A stretch of DNA of 64,000 bases from Myxacorys californica WJT36-NPBG1 (GCA_019359315.1 JAHHHO010000005.1:62001-126000); one strand, 5' to 3'; numbered from the stretch's first letter, positions 55,172 to 64,000 are shown. Notes: generated by a model not told the origin, from the letters alone. Translations and numbers: made by a program.

Positions 55172-56302
55172 TTACTTACCGAGGGTCAGTTCGTCTTTAT
55201 TGCCTAACACGCCTTGAGGACGCCAGATCATCAGCACCATTAGAATTAGGCCGATCACCATAATTCGCAGTGCGCCCACCTGATCAGCTGCGATCGGGAG
55301 CCGTTCTAAGTCTCGTGTTAAGGCCGTATATGCCCAATAAATTCCCGCACCCAACAGCGTTCCGGCATTGTTTCCAGCACCGCCCAGAATCATGATAATC
55401 CAAGCTTGAAACGTCACTAGGGGTTCAAAATTGGTCGGGTACACGGTACTCAACTGCCACGCAAAAAACGCACCCGCAATCCCCGCAATAAAGCCACCCA
55501 GCATCAGCGATTGCAGTTTGTAGGCAAACACATTTTTACCCAAGGCTTTCGCGACTTCTTCGTCTTCCCGAATGGCTTTTAGCACCCGTCCCCACGGCGA
55601 TTTGACCAATCGTTCTAGCGCCCAGAAGACGATCGCGACCGTGATCAACGACACGAACAGCAAACCATTTGCGGCTGGGCTACTGCGGAAATTGTAAAGC
55701 GCGATCGCACTGACGAGCCAAAGCCGAACTCCCAGCAACACCAACAGCCCGGAGCCAATCGCCACGATCCGCTTCTGCCAATTCTTTGCCCCTCGGATTT
55801 GGTGAAAAAACCGCCTGCCTAATTTCCACAACGCCAGCCCAAAAATAGCGGTGATCACAGCAACCATGCCGATCCGAGTCGCAACGGTCGGACGAAAATT
55901 CTCCAAGGGCAGCGGAAAACTTTGCACCCCAAACGCACCTTTAGTGAGCCATCCTTCGTTCAACGCAATTAATCGCACGAGTTCCGACACCCCAATCGTA
56001 ACGATCGCAAGATAATCCTCCCTCAATCGCAGCGTCGAAAACCCCATCAGCAACCCCAGCAATGCCGCTAACATCGCTCCAATCGGAACTGCGACTAGCA
56101 ATGGCACACCCGCCAAACTGAGCAAAGTCGTGCTATAGGCCCCCACAGTCATGAATGCGACATGACCAAAATTAATCAGTCCGGTGTAGCCCCATTGGAG
56201 ATTGAGTCCCAGGCTGAAGAGTCCATACAGGGCAACCGACGTGATTAGAAAGACGAGATAGCCAATGATGCCCGTGTCAAACGAGAACAGATAGTTGAAC
56301 AC
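55172..56302 (-). CDS. branched-chain/hydrophobic amino acid ABC permease (LivM-type)
   Basis: The 376-residue membrane protein is the LivM-type permease. GLNLQWGYTGLINFGHVAFMTVGAYS, LRLREDYLAIVTIGVSELVRL and the coupling region PWGRVLKAIREDEEVAKALGKNVFAYKLQS are diagnostic. About ten hydrophobic segments are visible. It is longer than usual because of a central extra segment (LGRRFFHQIRGAKNWQKR). It is the first gene of the pair with the LivG ATPase and resembles NatC. Confidence 0.92.
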   Translation of the reverse strand: MFNYLFSFDTGIIGYLVFLITSVALYGLFSLGLNLQWGYTGLINFGHVAFMTVGAYSTTLLSLAGVPLLVAVPIGAMLAALLGLLMGFSTLRLREDYLAIVTIGVSELVRLIALNEGWLTKGAFGVQSFPLPLENFRPTVATRIGMVAVITAIFGLALWKLGRRFFHQIRGAKNWQKRIVAIGSGLLVLLGVRLWLVSAIALYNFRSSPAANGLLFVSLITVAIVFWALERLVKSPWGRVLKAIREDEEVAKALGKNVFAYKLQSLMLGGFIAGIAGAFFAWQLSTVYPTNFEPLVTFQAWIIMILGGAGNNAGTLLGAGIYWAYTALTRDLERLPIAADQVGALRIMVIGLILMVLMIWRPQGVLGNKDELTLGK

Positions 56303-56432
56303 AGATATAGCAATGAACGATTCTGAAATCCTATCGTAATGAGGAACACGAACCGTAGAAATTGCTACGAAAGCTTACGAAGGCAGCTACGTTTAGCGCA
56401 ATTTCCATTGGAGCAATGGGCACTCTGAAACC

Positions 56433-56699
56433 ATGCCTCGCCTGCGTTCGTTGCGCACACCCACTCTCTCTTCTGCCCTTATGAACTTCTTTCGTAGTCG
56501 CGCTCACAATCTTATTGAGCATCTCTCTGATGACGAATTAGAAACTCTGTGGGGAGTCCTCGAACCGCTCTACTGCGATCTCTACATGCTAAGAGCAATT
56601 CAAACCGCTAAACGGGCTCACAATCCCGGCGATACACTCACCCGCGAAGAAGCAATTCGGCTCCTGCCCCTCCTCCAGAGCGCACCCCGCACCCTATGA
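56433..56699 (+). CDS. putative antitoxin
   Basis: The 88-residue protein (or 72 residues from ATG 56481) has AHNLIEHLSDDELETLWGVLEPL and a Lys/Arg region, the layout of small type II antitoxins that carry a DNA-binding or short helical N-terminus and a C-terminal neutralising tail. Its stop overlaps the next gene's ATG (ATGA at 56696-56699). No antitoxin family is recognised for certain, so the call rests mainly on the partner. Confidence 0.55.
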   Translation: MPRLRSLRTPTLSSALMNFFRSRAHNLIEHLSDDELETLWGVLEPLYCDLYMLRAIQTAKRAHNPGDTLTREEAIRLLPLLQSAPRTL

Positions 56700-56998
56700 A
56701 CATCACTAAACCTTTGACAATGGGAGGCACGATTCTCCCGTCCCGGCTTGAAGTCCGCTACGATCGCGCCTTTCTCCTGGATCTAAAAGGCTTAGAAACG
56801 GCAGCTTTTCAGCGCATTCAGCAGTTTGTATTTAACGAGTTTTTCCAGACTGGCCAACTGCAAGAATTAGCAGAATTTCAACCACTTGGCACCAGCGAGA
56901 TTTTTTATCGATTTACAATCGACACCTATTTGATTAGTGTTGAGATAACGGGACAGATCATCAAATTTTTACGAATTCTGCCCAAGCCGACTGTCTAG
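56696..56998 (+). CDS. RelE/ParE-like toxin
   Basis: The 100-residue protein shows a RelE/ParE-like pattern: VRYDRAFLLDLKGLETAAFQRIQQF for the first strand and helix pair, and EIFYRFTIDTYLISVEITGQIIKFLRILPK for the last strands, with the Arg-Tyr/Phe positions typical of the fold. It overlaps the preceding gene by 4 bases, as toxin-antitoxin pairs do. RelE members cleave mRNA in the ribosome, ParE members poison gyrase; the type cannot be told. Confidence 0.6.
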   Translation: MNITKPLTMGGTILPSRLEVRYDRAFLLDLKGLETAAFQRIQQFVFNEFFQTGQLQELAEFQPLGTSEIFYRFTIDTYLISVEITGQIIKFLRILPKPTV

Positions 56999-57136
56999 AA
57001 ATGGCGTCCTTGGGTAGCGCGATATGACGAATTTCTTAAATTTCCCCCTCTAGTCCCTAGTTCGGTGTCTGTTGCCCTTATAAACTGAACGTTGCGCTTA
57101 TAAACTGAACAGAGAAATGACGCAAGGGGCTTTGAT

Positions 57137-58729
57137 ATGAATGCTGTGGCACTTTGGCAACGCTACCAAGACTGGCTTTACTACCATGACGGCTTGGAGG
57201 TGTATCTCGATGTCAGCCGGATGCGATTTGACGATCGCTTTGTTGAGCAGATGCAACCTAAGTTTGAGAAAGCCTTTCAAGACATGGCAGCCCTAGAGGG
57301 AGGCGCGATCGCAAATCCTGACGAACATCGCATGGTTGGCCATTACTGGCTGCGCGATCCTGACCTTGCACCCAACGAAGACCTCAAACAAGACATTATT
57401 CAGACGATTCAAGACATTGAAAGTTTTACGCGCAAAATTCATCTCGGTGAAATTCGTCCTCCCCAAGCCGAGAAATTTACCGATATTCTATCGATTGGCA
57501 TCGGCGGATCAGCGTTAGGACCGCAATTTGTGTCCCAAGCGCTTGCCGCATCGCCACCCATGGCGATTCACTTTTTTGACAACACCGATCCAGCAGGCTT
57601 CGATCGGGTTCTATCCGGGCTGGGCGATCGTCTGCGAAGCACACTCGTTCTCGTCATTTCCAAGTCCGGCGGCACGCCTGAACCCCGCAATGGCATGTTA
57701 GAAGCTCAACGCGCTTATCAGCAGCAGGGCTTGGACTTTGGCAGACACGCGGTGGCCGTGACTGGATACGGTAGCGAACTTGACAAACTCGCCAAATCTC
57801 AAGGCTGGCTGACGACGTTTCCAATGCACGATTGGGTTGGTGGACGAACATCAGAACTTTCGGCGGTCGGTCTACTTCCAGCCGCTCTGCAAGGCACTGA
57901 TATTCAAGCGATGCTTTCTGGTGCCAAAGAAATGGATGTCGCCACTCGTGTGCCCAAAATTAAGGAGAATCCTGCTGCCCTGCTGGCGCTCTCTTGGTAT
58001 TTCGCAGGCAATGGCAAAGGCGAGAAAGACATGGTGGTCTTGCCTTACAAGGATAGCCTGCTTCTCTTTAGTCGATATCTTCAGCAATTGGTAATGGAGT
58101 CGCTCGGTAAAGAGAAAGATCTAGACGGAAACGTTGTTCATCAGGGCATTGCTGTCTATGGCAACAAAGGTACAACAGACCAACATGCCTACGTGCAGCA
58201 ACTCCGAGAAGGCGTCCCAAACTTCTTTCTCACCTTTATCGAAGTCTTGCATGATCGTCAAGGCACGTCTGTTGCTTCCGCCATTGAAGTCGAGCCAGGT
58301 GTGACTTCGGGAGACTACCTATCGGGTTTACTCCAAGGCACGCGCAAAGCCATTTATGACAACGATCGCGATTCGATTACCGTGACGATCCCGGAAGTGA
58401 CTCCCCGTCACGTTGGCGCACTGATAGCGCTGTACGAACGCGCTGTAGGGCTTTACGGCTTTTTAGTCAACGTCAATGCCTATCACCAACCCGGTGTCGA
58501 AGCGGGTAAGAAAGCGGCGGCAGTCATTTTAGAGTTGCAACGCAACGTGATTCAGGCGTTGAAACAAGAAAGCCGCCCCATTACGATAGACGCCCTAGCC
58601 ACCAAAGCAGGTGCGCCCGATGAAGCAGAAGCAGTTTACAAAATCATCCGGCACTTAGCGGCAAACGATCGCGGCGTCAAGCTTCACGGCAGTGCTGGAC
58701 AGCCAGGACGTTTAACCGTAAGTCTATGA
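57137..58729 (+). CDS. pgi: glucose-6-phosphate isomerase
   Basis: This enzyme interconverts glucose 6-phosphate and fructose 6-phosphate. Conserved motifs are [30 protein letters not shown] and [27 protein letters not shown]. The 530-residue length matches cyanobacterial Pgi. AAGGGG is about 9 bases before the ATG. It stands alone and links glycogen, oxidative pentose phosphate and Entner-Doudoroff routes. Confidence 0.96.
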   Translation: MNAVALWQRYQDWLYYHDGLEVYLDVSRMRFDDRFVEQMQPKFEKAFQDMAALEGGAIANPDEHRMVGHYWLRDPDLAPNEDLKQDIIQTIQDIESFTRKIHLGEIRPPQAEKFTDILSIGIGGSALGPQFVSQALAASPPMAIHFFDNTDPAGFDRVLSGLGDRLRSTLVLVISKSGGTPEPRNGMLEAQRAYQQQGLDFGRHAVAVTGYGSELDKLAKSQGWLTTFPMHDWVGGRTSELSAVGLLPAALQGTDIQAMLSGAKEMDVATRVPKIKENPAALLALSWYFAGNGKGEKDMVVLPYKDSLLLFSRYLQQLVMESLGKEKDLDGNVVHQGIAVYGNKGTTDQHAYVQQLREGVPNFFLTFIEVLHDRQGTSVASAIEVEPGVTSGDYLSGLLQGTRKAIYDNDRDSITVTIPEVTPRHVGALIALYERAVGLYGFLVNVNAYHQPGVEAGKKAAAVILELQRNVIQALKQESRPITIDALATKAGAPDEAEAVYKIIRHLAANDRGVKLHGSAGQPGRLTVSL

Positions 58730-58855
58730 GTTTGATCTATTAAATCCATGACTGATGAAGGTTTCATCAAAAGTTCGTGAAGTTTGCCCCTTCTAGAACA
58801 GTGACTTGCTATTCTTTTCATGAGATGGAACGCTACTGTTCTAGAGGTTTTTTGG

Positions 58856-59656
58856 ATGCGTAACTCACTTCGATCAAGCGTTTTCTTAGCTTCCTTGTTG
58901 GCGTCAACCGCTTTAGCGGCGAGTGACACCATTGCGGCTGATCCAGTTCCATCTTCCATTAGGCTAACTCCGCTGCAAACAACGCTGGGTTCACCGTCGC
59001 AACTCAATCCCTCGCCGCTAGGACCGCTCCAACTTCCATCAGGAACCCCTTCAAATTCGCTAGGGGCGACGCAAGATCCATTAAGGACGCAGCGATCGCC
59101 AGACTTTGTTCAACCAAATTCCAACCCTCAAATTCGCCAGAAAGAAGCGGATGGAATTCCGCAGGTTCGTCAACGGCAGATAGACGAGACTCCCCAAGTC
59201 CGCCAAAAAGACCAAGATCCCTTTCAACTTCCGCCCCGCCGTCGTCAACCTCAACCCAAAATTCGGCGTTATGAACCCACTCCAACTGGCGCGGTAGGGG
59301 GGATTAGAGGTCAAGTAACGGTTAAACCCATCTGCTCGGTTGTATCTGTGACAGATTGCGTTGCCCGTCCTTACGTGGGTACGCTGAATGTCGTTAGCTT
59401 GGATCGCACCCAGCGTGTACGCATTAGAACAGATAATCAGGGAGAGTTTCAACTTCAGCTATTGGAAGGGATCTACATTATTGAGCCTGAAACTGGGTCT
59501 TTTCCTGCCTTGAGCCAACGGACAGTGAGAATTGTGTCTGGTGCGATTCGGGAGGAGGAGTTTGCGTTTGACAGCTACGTTCGAGACGCTGAACAACCCG
59601 GCTCCTCTTCCCAAACTGTTCGACAGGCTGAACAACGCCAATCATCCTCTTTCTAA
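58856..59656 (+). CDS. exported protein with carboxypeptidase-regulatory-like C-terminal domain
   Basis: The 266-residue protein has a Sec signal peptide (MRNSLRSSVFLASLLASTALA). A 100-residue Pro/Gln/Ser-rich region has repeated IPQVRQRQ and TPQVRQK motifs. A beta domain follows (GIRGQVTVKPICSVVSVTDCVARPYVGTLNVV, TDNQGEFQLQLLEGIYIIEPETG) typical of carboxypeptidase-regulatory-like domains; its two Cys may form a disulphide. AGAGG lies upstream of ATG 58856; 58820 is less likely. Function unknown. Its end overlaps the LprI-like gene by 15 bases. Confidence 0.7.
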   Translation: MRNSLRSSVFLASLLASTALAASDTIAADPVPSSIRLTPLQTTLGSPSQLNPSPLGPLQLPSGTPSNSLGATQDPLRTQRSPDFVQPNSNPQIRQKEADGIPQVRQRQIDETPQVRQKDQDPFQLPPRRRQPQPKIRRYEPTPTGAVGGIRGQVTVKPICSVVSVTDCVARPYVGTLNVVSLDRTQRVRIRTDNQGEFQLQLLEGIYIIEPETGSFPALSQRTVRIVSGAIREEEFAFDSYVRDAEQPGSSSQTVRQAEQRQSSSF

Positions 59657-60043
59657 AAAGCTTTCTAGTTCTTCGGTACGTTGCCGAGTGAGCCGTTCAA
59701 TACAACTTTGCTCTATCATCGGTGCGATCGAACCCCCTGCAAATCTCTGCTGGGCAAATTTGCAGTTTTCATCTCGAAATTTAATCCAAGCGAGTTGAGC
59801 CTCAACCAACAGATTTCCTAGTGCGGTGCGATCGTAGGTTGACTGAACTCGTCGATACACCTGATTGAGAGCGCGATCAGCGGCTTGCGCTGCATTGGCG
59901 GCACAGAGGTTCATGTCTTCCTGAGTTTGCGGATCTCTACAATTGGGTTGCCTTGCCATAAGTTCGGCATTCACGGGTTTAGTCAGGATGACAACGCTAC
60001 AGCAGGTTATCCACCCTATGAGTTGAAACAAAGGTTTTCTCAT
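59642..60043 (-). CDS. DUF1311 (LprI-like) exported protein
   Basis: The 133-residue protein has an N-terminal signal (IGWITCCSVVILTKPVNA) and a DUF1311 domain with CRDPQTQEDMNLCAANAAQAADRALNQVY, plus WIKFRDENCKFAQQ. The four Cys typical of the fold are present. LprI members include periplasmic lysozyme inhibitors in other bacteria; whether this one inhibits lysozyme is not shown. It is convergent with, and overlaps, the gene before it. Confidence 0.85.
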   Translation of the reverse strand: MRKPLFQLIGWITCCSVVILTKPVNAELMARQPNCRDPQTQEDMNLCAANAAQAADRALNQVYRRVQSTYDRTALGNLLVEAQLAWIKFRDENCKFAQQRFAGGSIAPMIEQSCIERLTRQRTEELESFLERG

Positions 60044-60198
60044 TGAAACAGGGTCTTGGTTGTATTGTTTAGAGTGTCTCAGGAGATTGTCTCAGATTTC
60101 ACACGATCCTTGGCAATGGGTTAGGTAAATTGCCGTAGAACCTAACTTGTTTAGCAAGTAAGACTATGTCATTGAACGATCAAAGTCATTGAAAGACC

Positions 60199-60227
60199 AA
60201 AAAAATGGGTGAGCATTGCTCACCCAT
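60199..60227 (-). terminator. intrinsic terminator of the peroxiredoxin gene
   Basis: ATGGGTGAGC (60205-60214) pairs with GCTCACCCAT (60218-60227) around a 3-base loop. On the minus strand the stem is followed by a run of T from the A tract at 60199-60205. It is 39 bases past the stop of the minus-strand gene. Confidence 0.9.
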
Positions 60228-60265
60228 CCTAAAATCACAGTAAAAAAACGCTGAAGCGATATCCT

Positions 60266-60901
60266 CTAACGGTTCGGTTGAGGGGTCATCCGCAAATAGG
60301 GTTTCACTTCTGTCACCCCTTTCGGGAATTTCTCCCGCGCGGCATCGGTCGGAATCGATGGCACAACTACCACATCGCCGCCATCCGTCCAGTTTGCTGG
60401 AGTGGCCACGCTATAGTTGTCCGTCAGTTGCAACGAATCAATCACCCGCAAAATTTCTTCAAAGTTGCGCCCAGTACTAGCAGGATAGGTGAAGGTGAGC
60501 CGAAGCTTTTTGTTGTTGTCGATAATAAACACCGATCGCACCGTCAGCGTATTATTAGCGTTGGGATGGATCATGTCATAGAGGTCAGAAACCTTGCGAT
60601 CGGGATCAGCCAAAATCGGGTAGTTCACACTACAGCTTTGGGTTTCGTTGATATCTCCAATCCAGCCTTGGTGAGACTCAGCTGTATCGACGCTCAGTGC
60701 GATCGTCTTGACGTTGCGCTTATCGAATTCGGGCTTGAGCTTTGCTACTTGGCCTAGTTCGGTCGTGCAAACTGGGGTGAAGTCAGCCGGGTGGGAGAAA
60801 AGTACAACCCAGCTATCACCAGCCCAGTCGTAAAAATCGATGGTTCCTTCAGAGGAGTCTTGTGTAAAGTTGGGAACGGTGTCGCCAAGTCGGAGAGCCA
60901 T
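60266..60901 (-). CDS. 1-Cys peroxiredoxin (Prx6-type)
   Basis: This thiol peroxidase of 211 residues reduces hydrogen peroxide and organic hydroperoxides. The peroxidatic Cys45 is in HPADFTPVCTTELG. The C-terminal region (DSLQLTDNYSVATPANWTDGGDVVV) is the Prx6-type extension. A second Cys (in QSCSVNYPI) is not at the usual resolving position of 2-Cys enzymes. AAGGAAAA lies 14 bases upstream of the ATG. Confidence 0.94.
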   Translation of the reverse strand: MALRLGDTVPNFTQDSSEGTIDFYDWAGDSWVVLFSHPADFTPVCTTELGQVAKLKPEFDKRNVKTIALSVDTAESHQGWIGDINETQSCSVNYPILADPDRKVSDLYDMIHPNANNTLTVRSVFIIDNNKKLRLTFTYPASTGRNFEEILRVIDSLQLTDNYSVATPANWTDGGDVVVVPSIPTDAAREKFPKGVTEVKPYLRMTPQPNR

Positions 60902-61359
60902 AATGTTCTTGTTTTCCTTTGCGATCGCAGATAGTGACTAACTGATCATGCCATAAAACTCCGGTTTTCCGGTCGGAGTTTAGATCTATTCACGATTTTA
61001 GCGAATTAATGGGACAAATCTCAAGGATCTAATACAGCCTCAAATTAAGAATCTGGCCTTCTCCCTGAAGCAAAGACTCTCATTTGCTTTTGATGAGAGC
61101 AATTAGTTATAGAGAATTTACTTAGGTCAGGTTTTTGTCATGCTCCGTTCAAATACTCAAACATGTTCGGTAAGGGCAGTCAAACTCTTTTAGAAAGTTT
61201 TAGCAATTGGTTGAAATTGCTGAGTCTAAGTGATCGGGTTTTAGAGTTTAATCACATTGGCTTACGTTAAATTCCTTAACCAGCTCTAATTTTTTATTAA
61301 AGTCCCATTTGCCCTGGGCAAGATACTATCTGATTGAGACCCTCACAGAATTGAGATTC
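60902..61359. other. divergent spacer between peroxiredoxin and parvulin isomerase genes
   Basis: About 450 bases without supported genes. A hairpin AAACTCCG (60956-60963) with CGGAGTTT (60974-60981) has no U tract and may sit in the peroxiredoxin leader. CTCTCAT/ATGAGAG at about 61077 is another short stem. No RNA family recognised. Confidence 0.4.
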
Positions 61360-62124
61360 ATGGACGCTAAAGCTTTTCTAACAGTCGATGAGGAAGCCCT
61401 CTCTCTGAAACAGTGCCTCCGCTATTTACAGACATCAGGTAAGCTGCAAGGCTTCCTGGGCGATATTTTACGTCAGTATGTTTTGGAGCAAGAACTCAAC
61501 ACCCGCGAAGACTTAGCCATTAATCCTGCTGTCATTGAGCAAGCCGTTATTGATTTTCGCCTCCAGCAACAGCTTACCGATCCGAAAGTGTTTCAGGACT
61601 GGCTTAATCGTAATGGTTTAGACTACTCTACGTTTCATAATCAAATTTCATCTAACTTCAAAACAGAAAAGCTTAAGCAAGTTGCGACTGAACCGAAGCT
61701 GCAAGAGTATTTTATTGAACGCAAGGTTTTTCTCGATCGCGTGGTGCTGTCTCGCATCATGGTAGAAAATCAGGAGCTCGCCGAAGAACTCAAAATTCAG
61801 GTGAAAGAGGGAGCCAGCTTTGAAGAGTTGGCACGAGAGCATTCGGTAGCGGACGATCGCATTGCCAATGGCATGATGGGACCCGTCAGCCGAGGAACCA
61901 TGCCCGATATTGTTCGAGCCGCGATCGATTCTGCGAATGAAGGTGATCTGGTTGGGCCGCTTGAGATCGACAATCGCTGGGCGCTGTTCCGGGTCGAGCA
62001 AGTGTTACCTGCATCACTCGATAATCCTCAATTGAGCCAGATGCTGCGAAATGAGTTGTTTGATCGGTGGATGGGTGAGAAAATCCAGAAAATGAGCGTC
62101 AAACTGCAAGTTGGTGAAGAATAA
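61360..62124 (+). CDS. parvulin-type peptidyl-prolyl isomerase
   Basis: The 254-residue protein has an N-terminal helical chaperone-like region (NPAVIEQAVIDFRLQQQLTD, related to SurA N-domains) and a C-terminal rotamase domain (DRVVLSRIMVENQELAEELK, FEELAREHSVADDRIANGMMGPVSRGTMP). There is no signal peptide, so it is probably cytoplasmic. The exporter gene starts 43 bases after it. In several cyanobacteria a PpiC-like gene precedes a HlyB-like exporter, from memory, so a role in preparing its substrate is plausible. ATG 61360 is chosen over upstream TTG/ATG extensions that read as non-conserved. Confidence 0.85.
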   Translation: MDAKAFLTVDEEALSLKQCLRYLQTSGKLQGFLGDILRQYVLEQELNTREDLAINPAVIEQAVIDFRLQQQLTDPKVFQDWLNRNGLDYSTFHNQISSNFKTEKLKQVATEPKLQEYFIERKVFLDRVVLSRIMVENQELAEELKIQVKEGASFEELAREHSVADDRIANGMMGPVSRGTMPDIVRAAIDSANEGDLVGPLEIDNRWALFRVEQVLPASLDNPQLSQMLRNELFDRWMGEKIQKMSVKLQVGEE

Positions 62125-62167
62125 TCGCGACCGTTTTGATCTGCTGTCCCCCAGTTCTGAGTGTTAG

Positions 62168-64000
62168 ATGCTTACAAACGACATTACCGCCAATCTTCCG
62201 TGGGAAGCGCCGCCCCTGTGCTTCCTTAGCCCTGATCAGCAAGTTCAATTTAAGACAAAAGCAGTCATCCAACGGTATCGGTTAGGACAATTGCTGTGGT
62301 CAGAGGAAACGCCGGGTGTCCAATTAGTGGTACTGAGTGGAAAAGTTCGGCTGGTTTCGGAAGAAGAGAAGACCATTTTGCTCAAGCCTGGGGAATGGGT
62401 TGGCGAATTGCTCGATCTGCCGGGATGGAAGGCACGGGCGGCAAGTAATGATGTCGTTGTCGTGCAGTGGCGGGCAGAGACGTGGGCATCGTTGTCTTCC
62501 GCCGATATTGAGCGGTTCTGGGCAATTCAGCGCGATCGCTACCAGCCCCAAACCGATGTTTCTCCCCAACCTGTCACAAGCTTTCCGTTTGTCTCGGGCA
62601 TGAATTCGGGAGCGGCGTGTCTGACGATGGTGGCTAACCATCTGCAAAATCCGGCTCAACTGGAGTGGGTGCAACGGCAGTTGAGAGGACAACGCCCCAC
62701 AAATTTAGTTGATGCGGCTGAGAAATTGGGGCTACAGTTACGGCGCATTGAGTCTACCTGGCAGAACTTACGGCTGCTGAATTTTCCGGCACTGATGCAA
62801 TGGGGAACGCCAAATAGTGAGCCACACTGGGTCGTGGCTTATGGTGTCAGAGGCGATCGCTTAATCATTGCTGACCCGATGAATCCCACCATGACGTGTG
62901 AGGCGATTCATCGCTCGGCGGTGCAGCAATCTTGGAACGGGACACTCTGGCAAGTCGAAGCGATTCAGAAGCAGGAGCGGTTTAACCTCAGTTGGTTTTT
63001 GCCTGCGGTGTGGAAATATCGCGGGCTATTGATCGAGGTACTGGTTGCCTCAATCACATTGCAGATTGTGGGTTTGGCGACGCCGTTGATTACTCAAGTC
63101 GTCATCGATCGCGTCATGGTGCAAGGTAGCGTTTCAACGCTAGATGTCATGGCGTTCGCGCTACTGGGCGTTGCGATTTTTGAGGCGGTTCTCGGTATTC
63201 TTCGCCTCTTTATTTTCACGCACACTGCCCGCCGCTTGGATCTGAGTCTTTCGGCACAATTATTTCGTCATTTGATGCGGTTGCCTCTGGCATATTTTGA
63301 ATCTCGTCGGGTGGGAGATACCGTGGCGCGGGTTCAGGAGTTGGAAAACATTCGTCAGTTTTTGACGGGAACGGCACTGACGGTTGTACTGGATTCAATT
63401 TTCTCAGTCGTGTATTTGGCGTTGATGTTTTTCTACAGCATTCCGCTGACGGCTGTGGCACTGGCAGTGTTGCCCTTGTATGCGGCCTTGACGCTGACTA
63501 CGACTCCAATTTTGCGGAACTGGCTGAACGAGACGTTTAACCGCAGTGCCGATAGTCAGTCATTCCTTGTCGAGACGGTGACAGGAATTCATTCGGTCAA
63601 AGCGCACGCGGCGGAAAAACCCTCGCGCGATCGCTGGGAAGGATTATTTGCTCGCTACATTCGCACCAGCTTTAAAGCCTCTACAACGTCGAATATCAGC
63701 AACAACTTAGCTGACTTCCTCACGAATTTTTCCTACCTGCTGATTTTGTGGGTCGGGGCGCATCAGGTGATTGGGCAGAACCTGACCATTGGTCAACTCG
63801 TTGCGTTTCAGATGTTGTCGGGACGGGTGACAGGTCCGTTGCTGAGATTGGTTCAGCTTTGGCAGAACTTGCAGCAGGTGTTGCTATCGGTTGATCGGAT
63901 TGGAGACATTCTCAACGTTCCTCCCGAAGCTGAGCCGGGATCAGGGCTAGTCTTGCCGCCGCTTAAGGGGCAAGTGACGTTCGATCAAGTGTTCTTCCGG
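62168..64000 (+). CDS. type I secretion ABC exporter with cNMP-binding-like and C39-like N-terminal domains (3' truncated)
   Basis: The frame is open from ATG 62168 to the window end (611 codons). Residues about 15-120 are cNMP-binding-like (LVVLSGKVRLVSEEE, LKPGEWVGELLDLPGWKARAAS). Residues about 140-250 are a C39-like peptidase domain with Ser147 where the catalytic Cys should be (NSGAACL against the usual DCGxACL); His220 and Asp236 are kept. From about 290 the six-helix ABC exporter domain runs to the end (LVASITLQIVGLATPLITQVVIDRV). The nucleotide-binding domain starts just at the edge (VTFDQVFFR). Without the Cys the domain probably binds rather than cuts substrate, as in HlyB. Confidence 0.9.
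   Translation, partial: MLTNDITANLPWEAPPLCFLSPDQQVQFKTKAVIQRYRLGQLLWSEETPGVQLVVLSGKVRLVSEEEKTILLKPGEWVGELLDLPGWKARAASNDVVVVQWRAETWASLSSADIERFWAIQRDRYQPQTDVSPQPVTSFPFVSGMNSGAACLTMVANHLQNPAQLEWVQRQLRGQRPTNLVDAAEKLGLQLRRIESTWQNLRLLNFPALMQWGTPNSEPHWVVAYGVRGDRLIIADPMNPTMTCEAIHRSAVQQSWNGTLWQVEAIQKQERFNLSWFLPAVWKYRGLLIEVLVASITLQIVGLATPLITQVVIDRVMVQGSVSTLDVMAFALLGVAIFEAVLGILRLFIFTHTARRLDLSLSAQLFRHLMRLPLAYFESRRVGDTVARVQELENIRQFLTGTALTVVLDSIFSVVYLALMFFYSIPLTAVALAVLPLYAALTLTTTPILRNWLNETFNRSADSQSFLVETVTGIHSVKAHAAEKPSRDRWEGLFARYIRTSFKASTTSNISNNLADFLTNFSYLLILWVGAHQVIGQNLTIGQLVAFQMLSGRVTGPLLRLVQLWQNLQQVLLSVDRIGDILNVPPEAEPGSGLVLPPLKGQVTFDQVFFR

Noticed and set aside
60956-60981. Hairpin upstream of the peroxiredoxin gene as riboswitch or terminator
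   Set aside because: Short stem without U tract or any conserved riboswitch motif; listed only as part of the spacer.

Overview
The window is chromosomal DNA from a cyanobacterium, probably a filamentous Leptolyngbya-like lineage; the genus is an inference. The HIP1 octamer GCGATCGC is scattered through genes and spacers. Many genes belong to families largely confined to cyanobacteria: CyanoP, DUF1517, DUF1574, DUF2839, DUF3038/DUF4335, DUF6464, DUF7219 and an Rre1/Ycf29-type regulator. Both ends cut a gene: uvrC lacks its 5' part, and a type I secretion ABC exporter lacks its nucleotide-binding domain. I see no tRNA, rRNA, CRISPR array, insertion sequence or prophage.

Layout. 0-8 kb: uvrC end, a tiny membrane protein, a PHP phosphoesterase, a HisKA_2-type histidine kinase convergent with the Rre1-like regulator, a glycosyltransferase, a SLOG protein, and the overlapping DUF3038-DUF4335 pair. 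8-25 kb: CyanoP, maf behind a palindromic repeat, a Ser/Thr kinase, PEP carboxylase, a giant DUF1574 SGNH protein, surE/pheS divergent, an epoxide-hydrolase-like enzyme, and a helicase-like protein with degenerate ATPase motifs. 25-38 kb: APC permease, D-Ala-D-Ala carboxypeptidase, infC, a large MFS-HEAT membrane protein followed by a cNMP-binding protein, MscS channel, alanine racemase and HNH endonuclease. 38-52 kb: DHH phosphoesterase, SixA, a gene encoding two nearly identical MarR domains in one chain, KDPG aldolase, two DUF2382 stress proteins, a 21-bp minisatellite, ribF, MoxR ATPase, cysK, a 2Fe-2S ferredoxin, ltrA flanked by inverted repeats, ygfZ and two Uma2 genes. 52-64 kb: fmt, a LivG/LivM-type ABC pair, a toxin-antitoxin-like pair, pgi, a 1-Cys peroxiredoxin, and a parvulin isomerase just upstream of the exporter.

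Most genes are housekeeping and stand alone or in short operons. Clear functional pairings are DUF3038-DUF4335, MFS-HEAT with the cNMP sensor, LivM with LivG, the overlapping toxin-antitoxin-like genes, and the isomerase with the exporter. Alanine racemase and the carboxypeptidase serve peptidoglycan; pgi, eda and ppc serve central carbon metabolism.

The most unusual items are: the tandem MarR fusion (65 of 69 core residues identical between halves) with a long inverted repeat upstream; the 21-bp repeat block that stays open in several frames; a dispersed repeat that flanks ltrA in inverted orientation and supplies the C-terminus of YgfZ; a helicase-like protein without Walker lysine or DEAH box; and an exporter whose C39 peptidase-like domain has Ser where the catalytic Cys should be.
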